From Agelas oroides (taxonomy: Eukaryota > Porifera > Demospongiae > Agelasida > Agelasidae), in the NCBI GenBank assembly GCA_949130485.1, contig OX422190.1:5804861-5868860 (forward strand): 64,000 nt of DNA, read 5' to 3'. Under the pieces are notes generated by a model that saw only the letters and a program-made list of their open reading frames with translations, did no database searches and had not been told where the DNA came from. Below are positions 32,922 through 43,673 of this stretch, in pieces; positions within the stretch are counted from its first letter, which is position 1; each line of letters starts with the position of its first letter. The translations under genes and the position numbers were made by a program.

Positions 32922-33521
32922 ATGCCGTAAAACTGGGATATGCCGTGCCTATTTTTGAAATTAGCAGCCAGAATGGGTGCTTATTTTCATGGGGTGCTAA
33001 TAAACACATGTAATTTTCTGGTAGCGTGCAGTTGTGTGGGACGGGATTAGCTCTGTATAATATACAGAGCTAATCTATGTGTACATGACTAAAATATTAT
33101 TTTAGGCCTAGAGGTTCTTTTTCTGCTAATTAATGTTTATAGCTTTTCTACAACCAGAGATACAGTCAGCAATCGATCGATCGTTGTCAACCCCCGCCCA
33201 CCAACGTAAAGCGCTTGGAACAAACAAATCCGCAAGAGGTTTTTGCTAATTTCTGGATATGTTTTACCGAGAAGCCTTGCCTAAATTTTTATCCTGTGTC
33301 GATAGCTTGCTTACAATGGAGATAGAAAAGTAGCCGCTACGTTCGAAAATGCTGAATCAGCAAATTCACTTCCGTTTGCACAGTAACGGGTGCCTTTGCA
33401 TGTGGGGTGCCTATTTTTGTATGGGTGCTTATAAACGCGATGTGGTTGTTGTAATCAAAATGGGTGCCTATATTCATGGGGTGCTTATTTTCTATGGGTG
33501 CTTATTATCCCGATTTTATGG
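32922..33521. mobile_element. MITE, CCGTAAAACTGGGATA ends
   Basis: The left ATGCCGTAAAACTGGGATA and right TATCCCGATTTTATGGTAG are inverted with few mismatches. Inside, GGGTGCTTATTTTCATGGGG motifs recur near both ends. Confidence 0.7.
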
Positions 33522-33535
33522 TAGTAGGCATTAGC

Positions 33536-33685
33536 TAGCCTCGTTCCCAGGCCCCGCCCAGCTTTCCGTCACTTGTAGTATGGTTAAGCCTCGTTCCCAG
33601 GCCCCACCCAGCTTTCCGTCGCTTGCAGTATGGTTAACCGTACTGCAAGCGACGGAAAGCTGGGCGGGGCCTGGGAACGAGGCTA
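33536..33685. mobile_element. MITE, TAGCCTCG family, perfect 9-bp TSD
   Basis: It starts TAGCCTCGTTCCCAGGCC and ends GGCCTGGGAACGAGGCTA. GGCATTAGC flanks both sides (33527-33535 and 33686-33694). The interior has a second left end in tandem, then a palindrome around GGTTAACCGTACTGC. Confidence 0.92.
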
Positions 33686-33896
33686 GGCATTAGCAGCACT
33701 GCTTGATTCATGGCTTCATTGTAAAGTGTTATTTGTGTGCATTCAAACCAATGTGTACATGTGCATTTCATCTCTCGCTCAAACTTTCCCCTTCAATGTT
33801 CTGCATTCACTGAAATTAATGGATAGTGACTATAACTTGTAGAGTAGATTGATTACGTCCTGAGGTTGTAAGTCATTTTCTTTTTTCTTGGTGCAG

Positions 33897-33960
33897 ATTT
33901 TGTACTTTGTGGTGGTTCTACTTGTGACCTTTAACCTTGTAACCTGTTTTTGCTCGCAAG
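33897..33960 (+). pseudogene. locus 2 exon 2 (signal peptide core)
   Basis: A 64-bp exon with acceptor TTGGTGCAG and donor GTATGT. It encodes ILYFVVVLLVTFNLVTCFCS then Q. It is intact as an exon, but no intact Ig exon follows. Confidence 0.75.
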
Positions 33961-34411
33961 GTATGTTTCATCATAGCCCTAGCTCTTCCAGATTTGTAAT
34001 ACAAGAGCTGGTGTCTGGTGGGTATATTAGATTGGTTATTGGTCTTGGGCCATGCAATAATGCACTTCATGGGCAGTATCGGTATTGTAAACTCTACTGA
34101 TAACACCGCTAATAAATGATGCATGCACAATATATAATCCCCTACTAGCATTTTTCCTCTCGCCAAAGCAGCTACATTGTACATGTGCAAGCTGTAGTTT
34201 TCTAAAAAAGTGGTAAGGATAATCATTTTAGTAGAAGTACTAAACAGCTGTCAGTTTTCTTGTTGGGTACTGCTACCTATACTTGCCATACCTCATATGG
34301 GGTTACAATTGGATGATGAGGTGATTCCATTAGGTACATGGTTACCATGAGCAGGTTTCTGATGAGTTTCGTTGGGCTAGTAATTTTGGCTTCATGCTCA
34401 CCTTAAAGCTT

Positions 34412-35001
34412 GCTACCTATCATTGGGGTGAGCCTGAGCGAGCTCTGCAGTAGCGGGACTGCATTGTAAAGGTGTGTGTGTATATGTCGGATTGCTGGCA
34501 GCTATATCAAATGAGCACAATTACATTTTTCATGAAGCTTGAACATCCCGTGTACTCAGTAGGTGAAGGCTACTGCCAGAGTGCCGTGTCGATGACCTGA
34601 AATGAAAGTTGAAACACACATGGTAACTTTCTTGTGGGTTTGTACAGCTGCAGACCTTTAACGGTAGGCTGCTCACAATGGTGCAAATCACGGATGATGG
34701 TTAAGGTCGCTTCAGGTAAGCTAAGAGCCATGGCACTCATAAATGCTGGAGACTCAGCTCGTGATTTTGAGCATTAAGTTAGGTCCTTGCATATGTAGCC
34801 ACAGTAGCTGTCCTGGTTTGAGAAATGACTGCAATTTGTTGCCATATGCAATACCTAGCTATCTCTGGTGAGGACTTGGCTAGTTATACATTATCAAGTT
34901 TGGCTTATAGTAGATAGTGACAAATCTTGCTGTGTGCCATGGAAAGTAGCAAATCAGCAGTGTGCGGCTTGCTCAGGCTCACCCAACGATGATAGGGTAG
35001 C
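34412..35001. mobile_element. MITE with about 33-bp TIRs
   Basis: GCTACCTATCATTGGGGTGA plus GCCTGAGCGAGC at the left is matched inverted by GCTTGCTCAGGC then TCACCCAACGATGATAGGGT at the right. The interior is non-coding. Confidence 0.75.
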
Positions 35002-35230
35002 CAAACAGTTACTCACTGACATTCACTAAACTACAACTTTGTTATGAAGGTATAAGTTCAGTTGCTTTAGTGAACAGGATCACGCTGTAGTTGACACGTC
35101 GCACGTTCCGTCGCCATCTTGTGGTCCTGGGGGTGCAGTTTCATGTGACTTCGATTAAGGTTGTGATTGGTTCAAAGTAGTACCGCGTATTTCCCGCGAG
35201 ATTACAAATAGCTGTGTTGCACGGAATAAA

Positions 35231-36790
35231 ATGGATATCCCTTTACCTGATAGTTTTGAAGCTAGTGCGAATAGATTCCCAACCTATAAAATTCTGTTGG
35301 ATTTGAGGTGCCCTGTTCAGGTCCACAAGAGCTATTGGCAAAATGGATGACTAAACTCTACCCAGCAATTTCGATTCAGTGACGTGGCCATTTCTACCAG
35401 ATTGTAGATCAACTGCAGCTACCAACTAAGGCTCTAAAAGGAGATGAGCTCAAAAGCTATCTTGCTTGGACTTGGATGCAACGTGTGACAAGAGATCATA
35501 AAGGTATGCACACATAAATGTATAAGTATATAAATCCATAGAGCAAACCGAAATGACAGAATCCTGTTAATAATCTCTACTTCTGTTCTGGACAAAGTAT
35601 ATAGTTGACAATCCTTCAGGGAAACACTGGCAGCTTTCCCAAGGAGGTTCTATTCTGAGCTGCATTCCCATCTGAAAACTAAGTAAATGTGAAATAGGAG
35701 CCATCTACGTAAACATTGATCCAGAGCTAAAAGCATACAGAGCAGACAATGCATACCGAGTGATAGAAAATATGTTAAGAACACACAAGAAGAATCTAGA
35801 CACTCCCGTGACCTATTACAAAGCAAGGGTTAGTCCAACAAAAATACCTTCATGCAACGAAAACAAGCTCCCACAAACTCCACACATGCACCTCAAATTC
35901 ACACTATTTAAAGAAAAATGTTGACAGGAGAGAGAAACGAAAGGACAAACGACTACAGAATAAATTATATACAGCTAACAGAACAGAGAAAACCTTCAAC
36001 TTGAGGTTTCAGAAGCCACAGCAGCCCTTACTCACACTACATCTGGTTTAGAGGCCACAAAACTACAACTGGAGGTAGAACAAAGAGTATATTCTCACCT
36101 CGAGAGTGAGCATGAAGAGCTGCAGGAAATGGTTGCCAGACTTACAGAAGAAAACCAGTCTCTTCAAGAAAATATCACTCAATTAGAGGAAGAAGTGGGC
36201 CAAGTTGATGGCATGACCTACAATGAGAAACAGGATGGCCAAGAGTTAGAGCATTTTGTTATCACAACTACCAATGTAAAACGTTACTCTAATGGAGTCT
36301 GAGAGCTATACTACAATCTTTTGACAATGCAAATTACACCTGCAAAAATAGCTAACTATAATCTTCATAAACGGCACGCAATGACAAATAAGCGAAAAGT
36401 TTTACCATTTTCAGCAAACCGTAAACCTAAAACTTATAATGAGCTAAAAGCAGACTACATCCTTTTGATGACCCGTTTAGAACATGATGAACCCCCAACT
36501 GCTAAAAAACAAAAATTAGACTTTGTGAACAGTCCAGAACTTTAGGTTGGGAACCGAATCAAGCAAAAATTTAATGAGGATGGGGAAGTACAGTGGTACG
36601 AAGGCTATGTTGTTTCATTTAATAGTGATAGTAGGTTACATGAAGTAAGGCTTCACTACCGCAATACTGTGAATAAGAGGTAGACTAAAATCTAACACAA
36701 GCTTGTCAATCAACAAAAGGTACTAGCTACACAGTTAGTAGTGGATAGAGAACCTATCCTAGCGTTTTGGTCTCAATAAAGCCATGAAAA
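35231..36790 (+). pseudogene. decayed gene: coiled coil plus Tudor-like end, family unknown
   Basis: Pieces of coding sequence in changing frames: an ATG-led segment (35231-35347, MDIPLPDSFEAS), a second segment ending at a good donor (about 35505), and a segment near 35745-35828. A 100-residue open coiled coil follows (about 35990-36302, LQLEV, HEELQEMVARL, LEEEVGQ). Next is a basic frame 36321-36545. Past a stop, the frame from 36546 to about 36680 has WYEGYVVSFN, like a Tudor-type barrel. Stops and shifts show it is not functional as one gene. Host gene versus transposon gene is open. Confidence 0.55.
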
Positions 36791-37149
36791 CGTTTTCTAT
36801 GTGAGCTGGAGGCACAAATTCACCATTGAATGGCTATCAACCGGCAAGTTTGGCAGTAGTAGAGGTGGTTCTACTTTGGTTGATCCTATCCCCGCACAAA
36901 CCTGTTAGTATGGGTTGTCCACTTGGGCCTTGACAGGTGAGGAACCCTCTGTTTCTGAGTTTTCTCTCGCTGCGCTCTCCTTTCTCGGCCACCTCTTCAT
37001 TGGTGAAACCAGAAGTGCGAATCAACTCGAGCGTCGGCACTGAGACACTAGTCAACAACCCCCTTGAAAATTGCATCGACGTAAAGCTCTGTAGCTACAG
37101 AATCTATTTCCATAGTTTACAAAAGTATACAGAGGACTCCAAGTAGAGT

Positions 37150-38430
37150 CTCCAGCATGCGATAAATTTGATAGCCTGGGTGATTGAATCTCTCCTCAAC
37201 ACAATTGACTATCAAATCAATAGCTTCCAAGTAGCACAGCTTGAAGTGCATCTTTGGGGTTGCTGCGAAATCACCTCTAGAAAGGCCATCATCATACCTG
37301 CAAGGAAGCTTTCTTTGCCGTGGTAACTGAGGGTCATTTACACCAAGTCATTCTACCTTCTTGCAGACTACCTCCAGAATTGATCAAAACTGGCATCATT
37401 GCGAATGGACTTGAGTGTTGTGGCGGTCATTGCAGCAACTTTCTGACCCTCAGCTGCTGACATTGATACATGCTATAGTGTCCTGCTGAGATTGTCTGTG
37501 TGTCTGAGGACAAGTTCACCCAGTAGCAACCCCCAAAAGAATGTGAAGTACCTCATCTGTGCTGCAACACCCTGGATCCTGGCCTTGGTCTCTGTATCAT
37601 TGCATGCTGTGATGGCTTCTTCCCAAGTGCTCTCAAGGGTTTTGTAGTTCACAATGATGCTCTTGGTGGACTTGGCACGCACTCTCCATCTTTTTGGGCA
37701 GAGGATCCTAATGCCTACGGATGTTTTCTGTAGCTAAAGTTTCTTTGAGGTGCTGGAAGTACTTGATTAACTTAGTTTATCTCTCTTGTGTTGTGTCCAG
37801 AGCATCCTTCATCACTTTGCACTGCTTCAAGGTGTCAGCAGCAGCCGGATTCAAGGCATGGCCATAGCAGTGTGTGTACACTGCCCGGAGTTCAAGGTCA
37901 CGGATTTGCTTAGCTACTACACATTTGGCACTGTTCATGGCACTTGCACCATCATAGCACTATCCTCGCAGCTTGTCAAAAGACAAATTCATCCGAATAA
38001 GGATATCCTTGATTGTTGTTGTGAGGGTATCTGCATCAATAGAAGGGACCTGATATAGACTAGTCCCACAAATTCCTCGTGGACTTCAAGATCCTCACAA
38101 ACATGGCACATCGCTATAGTAACTTGCTCCTTGTTGGAACTATCAGTAGTTTTGTCAGCCATGACTGTTATGAAGGGAGAGTCCTGACACTCTGAGGTGA
38201 TTATCGTAGTATCTTAAGGCCCATCACTTTGATCACTACATTTTGGATGTCAGGGCTTGTGTAGATATTCTCTTTCCTGGTCATCCATTGGGCAGGTTGG
38301 GATCTTCCTCTGCTTTCATTCTAAGTAGTTGCTGAAAATTGCCATCAGATTCATCACCATCTCCTCTCAGTGCTATCCCTTGCCTGCACAGGAACTTGAT
38401 AGATGATAGTATCTACTACTCACAAACGTC
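37150..38430 (-). pseudogene. hAT-type transposase remnant (ZMYM1-like)
   Basis: Read on the minus strand, the order is: GDGDESDGNF with QQLLRMKAEED (near 38350), TSPDIQNVVIKVM (near 38240), ADKTTDSSNKEQVTIA with EVHEEFVGLV (38060-38165), a THCYGHAL-like region (37860), RIQGVAAQM (37550) and an ERFNHPGYQ end (37170). These motifs are typical of the ZMYM1-like hAT transposase family. Frameshifts and stops occur throughout. Confidence 0.8.
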
Positions 38431-38558
38431 CAGGACTGCCATAACATGTCAAAGTTGTACTTAGTACATCTTTGGCCATTGGGACTGCATGGGATATTCC
38501 TAGTTCTACTTAGTATTCAAGTCCCAGTTTTCCCAAGTTGCCATGGGACAACCCACTA

Positions 38559-39030
38559 CCTTGCACCACCCTGCCAGTCCCAGGTCCGAGTTGTCTCAAG
38601 TTACCATGGGACAACCCGGGATATCCCGGGAACCTCCCACTTAGGTTGACACCAAAGTGTGTGAGAAACACTTCTCGTGGCTTTCGAAGTATGCCAGGAT
38701 GACCTGACGTATGAGCCACAACATCTTCATGTTCTTCATTCTGCACATTGTGGACATGCATAACAGGCGAGAGGAGTGCAAGCTCCGTAGAGGAGGATTC
38801 GCTTCTTTAACCTAATCAACTTATAAATAGCTACCTTTTGTTCCTACCTACATTTACTTGCACAGAGAACATTTCCTATTGTTTATGTCTCAACTGTTGC
38901 TGTTTCTGAACCTGGGACTGGCAGCCAGTGGCAGGGTGGTGTAAGGAAGTGGGAGGTTCCCGGGATGTCCCGGGTTGTCCCATGGCAACTTGGGACAACT
39001 GGGACCTGGGACTGGCAGGGTGGTGTAAGG
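38559..39030. repeat. foldback repeat
   Basis: The 84-base arm 38559-38642 (with CATGGGACAACCCGGG and TCCCGGGAACCTCCCACTT) is inverted at 38943-39030. CATGGGACAACCC is also duplicated within the left arm. Confidence 0.85.
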
Positions 39031-39477
39031 TATACAAACGGCAGATTAGGTTTGCATAGTAATATCTGATCACTTATATTATGCAACTCCTTTCGGTATC
39101 AACCTATATAAAACTGCAAATTAGGCTTGCTCAGATCACACTATGTAACACACCTTATCCAACTCCTTGAAAGATTTGGGGTCACAGTGTTGATGGCACC
39201 ATGTGTCTGTGTGCCCAGCCATGTGGAGTTTGTCAACGACAATCTCAGTGTTTGCAAGTTGGATTGACTGTGGTGTCAGATTTCGTCTACATGGATTAGT
39301 GGTGTATCTCCGCAGATGACATCCATCATGATGGCATCATCGTAGCAAACAAGCTCTGGTTGAAAAATAGGTATTTCAGTTCAAAAACAAATGGCACATA
39401 CACTCTCATGCATTTCAGTACCAAGACATACTCACTCAGATTGCTGGCAATAGTGGTATGTACTCAGTAGCCTCGTT
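39031..39477. other. no supported gene
   Basis: Possibly decayed coding sequence of the hAT neighbourhood; nothing firm. Confidence 0.3.
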
Positions 39478-40035
39478 CCCAGGCGCTCGAAAAATCGGAG
39501 GGAGCGCCTGGTACACACTGTTTGCGCATGCGCGAAGTGTCCTTGGTAACCTGCATACAATCCGTTACACTAACCATGCACTGTCTATTTCAGTTTACCT
39601 GCCGACAAGCCATACTGCAGAGTTATGCTCTCTGCGAGATACATTCGGGGGGTTTTAAAGTCAAAAATGCTATCGCTTTGACAGCAACGGCTTGTATCAT
39701 CTCGTTCAGGGTGATCGATGAACTTCAAACAGAAAGATTAGCCTACATCATTCATGTGCCACAGTGTTTACCTGGAATGGACAAATGGGCGAATAATTTT
39801 TGCAAGCGAAGAGCTGAGTGTTTTCATCGCTTCCTCGTCATCGTTTTGACGGAGCATGGTCAATGGCAGGCATCTTTCACACCTGAGAAATCGACTGACA
39901 AACCGAGGTTAGTGTAACGGAGTAGATTTTACGGAAGTTTCCAAGTTCCCCAGAAAAACCTGGGGAGCCGCGCATGCGCAAACAGTGTGTACCAGGCGCT
40001 CCCTCCGATTTTTCGAGCGCCTGGGAACGAGGCTA
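39478..40035. mobile_element. MITE, TAGCCTCG family, long form
   Basis: The TAGCCTCGTTCCCAGGCG end and its complement form TIRs of about 75 bases, including GCGCTCGAAAAATCGGAGGG and GTGTACCAGGC. The 9-bp flanks match at 6 of 9. The interior 131-codon frame (39522-39917) has no transposase motif. Confidence 0.85.
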
Positions 40036-41891
40036 GTTGCTCAGCAGCTCATGGAGAGCGGCATATACTTGTAACTTGCTTTCTGCAGAAAATAGCTCCT
40101 TAAGCATAACCACAATGCCACATGGACGCATCCCAGCTAGTACACCTGGTGTAGAGAGTATACACCTTGAAGTGCTACGCGTATGCCACATGACTGTGTA
40201 TATTGCCATGCCTAAATGCATGCATGTACTATATTCACACCCACCACTGTAAGCTATAATAAACGGTTGAAACATGAGTTATAAGGTGCCAACTAGGGAG
40301 TGTGAACAACATTAGGATAAGTATGTACACTGACACATTGCCAGGTACGGTACATGTAGTTGCACCATGTAAAGCTTATGCGAAAATCACATGGTCTTCA
40401 TTCCAAGCTGGCATGACCATGCACCTTTTAATCAGAAATGTAAAAGTAGCTTCTATGCTACACCAAGAGTTGTACACCTCTGATTGCACAATACCTACAA
40501 TGTAAACAGTGGTATTCACCTGCAGTATGACGATGCAAATGGAAGCTTTTATCTTTCTCTGTATTGCATGTCAAGGGTTCACCTTCATCCTTGCCATCCA
40601 TGAAAACCCTAAAAAGTGTAGAAGTGGTTATTACTCATGTACATGCAGCTCACACAACATGAAGCGTACCCTTCTTCCAGCATTCTTGCTGTGTTGCTGC
40701 CACAGTTTTCTGTAGGTTGCTTGGGTTAGTTGTGCACAAGAAATTACATGGGAACCAGCATCCACTGTACCCCAGTCACTCATTGCTGAGTTTGAGGCTG
40801 GCATATCTTCGAGACAAGAGACCCTCTCAACTGAGCCGAAGTATGGAGTGATCACACACACATTGTTCACCTCAGCAGACCCATTGCATGCTGATGAGCT
40901 TCCTAAAATGGAAAAAGGTTGCTACAACAAACATGCTCAATTAGATTACTGCTTGTTTGCCTCTGATTTCATATTGAATATGTAATAGTTGTTTTACTAC
41001 TGATCAGTCGAGGCAGCAAACACTAGTAATGGTGAGTAATACATGTATACTCTTGTTCTGTTCATCTGTCGTCATACTGTAATGCTTAATTAACCCTTTA
41101 AAGCACCTTCCCATGAAAGAGTGCCTTCCCCAAGTAAATTTTTTGAATGGAGCCAACTGCTCACCCTTACTGGAATGAATACTCTTTTTGCTAGCTTCAG
41201 GTGACCAGACTAGCAGATAGAGTATTGAGGGCTATGCATATCTGAGCATTATACAAATCAGGCATTGAAGCTCCCCATATTAAGCTTCTATAGTGACACA
41301 TTGCAGCGTGCATGCTTTGTATACCACTAGTGTTTAGTACTGACGTCAACTAACAACTACCACATCTTACATTATTTTCCAGGGTGTAGACATCGGGGGT
41401 GAGCTTTGAGGGCTTCCCACAGTCACACTCACTTTGCCCAAATATACGTATCTTGTGTCTGCAGACACACATTTATTTTCAATCTATTGGTAATCAGACA
41501 TCAGATGTAGTGAGATGGAAGAATGAGTCCAGGATCCAGAGTCCAGATTTTATACTTATCTGTATGCTACACAACTTTTTGGGGCAGTGAAAAAGAATGT
41601 ACGAAGCTACTTTGAGGCCACATTTTGGGATTTGAGTGTTGAACTTTGTGTTTCTAAGTAGCTGTAACTTTCAGGACTAAAACGTGGAACATATTTGAGT
41701 AGCCTTGTACCCAGTCTCCATTCGTCTGAAGGAACATTCCCAAATGGGGTGAGCCTGGGTATGGGCTGGCTAGTGACCTTGATGCATATATATATCAAGT
41801 TCTCAATATCATGTTTCTGTCACCTTCTTTATCCTTCCATGTATGCCATGTATTGTTTCCTCTCCACCCCACCCCCACCCCCCCTACCCAG
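40036..41891. other. no supported gene (degraded locus 2 interior)
   Basis: This is where the Ig exons of locus 2 would be expected. None is recognisable. A 79-codon minus frame (40631-40870) has no identified domain. A half TAGCCTTG element lies at 41699-41780. Confidence 0.4.
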
Positions 41892-41969
41892 AGTGGTGGA
41901 GCAACTACCACATTAGTCATTATAGTAGTAGCTGTTGTGATCATACTTGTTGTTATTGTAGTTGGAGTC
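41892..41969 (+). pseudogene. locus 2 membrane-exon remnant
   Basis: From GGAGCAACTACCACA to TTGGAGTC it is nearly identical to 23299-23371 of locus 1. It encodes the same Ile/Val-rich helix. The acceptor context (CTACCCAG) gives the wrong phase. The match stops at about 41969 and a TAG follows. Confidence 0.85.
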
Positions 41970-42311
41970 ACCTAGTCCCGTTCTGTCAGCCATAAAGCTT
42001 TCGCAACGGAACGAGTATATTCTGTCCGTAAAGCGTGGGTGAGTTCATTCGTTTGCCCACTTGTAATTAAGTTCTCTCTACCTATGACGTTTCTCACGTG
42101 ATAAATTTTACCAGGCTCTCCCCTTTCCTTTCGATTTTTCGTTTGCGCGCGGGGAGAGCCTGGGAACGAGGCTAGGTATCTCTAGTCCTTCACAACGCTT
42201 TCTTCGACCGGTAACTCCACAAGTGATGGTCCCTCCGTGCCTGAGGAAGTGCCAAAACACCCGCAAAAACTCGCGAGGAACATTGCCAACGAGTTCCAAA
42301 GTGCGAGCATG

Positions 42312-43364
42312 GTCATCTAGCATCAATATCCTCAGTGATATAGCAAAGTCACAGTCTCAGGCTGCCTTTTCAGCTCTGACACATGGTCTGCTGAGTAAAT
42401 GGACATACCTCAGCCGTGTTGTACCAGACATCAGCCACCTACTGGTTCCCCTGGATGATGTGAACCTGATACCTGCAATTACCGGACGATCCCCACCGAA
42501 TGACCTCGAATGTGACCTCTTCGCTCTACCAGCACAACATGGTGGGTTGGGAATACGAATTCCCTCCAAAAATGCTGATAGAGAGCTGTAGTCATCTCAA
42601 AAGGTCACCTTATCCCTTAAGGATCACATTCTTGATCAAGACAGAGAGTATGGGTACGACATCATTAATGACCAGTGACCAAGGCCAATGTCAGCAAGGA
42701 CAACAAAAAGAGGAACCAAGAGGAAGCAGACACGATCTACCGACAATTGCCAGACAGGCTTCAGAAGGCCGTGGATTTGGCAAAGGTGAAAGGAGCTTCC
42801 ACTTGGCTTACTGTTGTACCCCTCACAGAGCACGGCTTTACACTAAACAAGTCTGCCTTTCATGATGCTCTGGCTCTGCGGTATGGCTGGACACCATCCC
42901 GTCTGCCTTCCAAATGTGAATGTGGTAACAATTTCAATGTAGAGCATGCACTCTCCTGTGCAAAGTGTGACTTTCCATCTCTCAGACACAATGAGATCCG
43001 AGACAACACCGCCTCCCTGCTCACAGAAGTATACAGTGAAGTGTGTGATGAGCCTGATTTACAGCCTGTGACATCTGACCAACTCAATGGTGCCTCAGCC
43101 AACAGTCAGGACGGTGCAAGGTTGGACGTGTCAGCCAATGGAGTCTGGGGTGGTAGGTTTCAGAAGACCTACTTTGATGTGAGAGTATTCAACCCCCTCG
43201 CCTCCTCTAACAGAAACCAGGCACCGGCGGCAGTGTACAGGAAGCATGAACTTGAGAAGAAGCGGGCTTACCAGCAGCGGATACAAGAGGTGGAGCACTC
43301 CTCCTTCACTCCCCTTGTTCTTTCAGCTACAGGAGGTATGGGCAATGAAGCTACCATCTTTTAC
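42312..43364 (+). pseudogene. 5'-truncated non-LTR retrotransposon copy
   Basis: Same family as the 43674-46712 protein. It starts in the RT thumb (QAAFSALTHGL), shifts frame near 42580-42680, then is open from 42675 with KGASTWLTVVPL, the zinc finger (CECGNNFNVEHALSC) and endonuclease segments GARLDV and FDVRVFNP. Just after GNEATIFY it joins the 5' UTR unit of the next copy, so its last codons and 3' UTR are missing. Confidence 0.9.
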
Positions 43365-43673
43365 ATTGATAAACTGATGTCTGGCTCCTCCCTTGAGGGT
43401 AAAGCTTGAAGCGACAAAACTCTGAACTCTAAGGCTTTCCACTTCAGGTAAATTTGCAGCACAAAATCCTTTAAGCTTTCTACTTCAGGTCTTGTAGCTA
43501 AGTAGCAGTGAACTTTGTTTTCCTAAAGCGTACTAACAAACATTTTGCCTACGTATAGCACTGAACTCTAAAGTGTTTGAGCCGAGGTAAACCTTTTTGT
43601 GATTAACGTTTGAAAACCAGAAACGGGTCAGCGAAAGTATAGCCTACTAGAGAAAGAGTACACGGAAGGGAAG

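Larger units (their letters stand above)
30414..33896 (+). other. locus 2 intron 1 with repeats
   Basis: It contains a hairpin at 31964-32068, a tRNA-like sequence at 32333-32408, and MITEs at 32922-33521 and 33536-33685. A block at 31840-31975 matches locus 3 intron 1 (61060-61180), so the two loci share an ancestral intron. No other gene was seen. Confidence 0.6.

Noticed and set aside
39522..39917. 131-codon frame inside the 39478-40035 MITE
   Set aside because: The element is a non-coding MITE; no transposase motif is present and the related element at 22073 does not preserve the frame.
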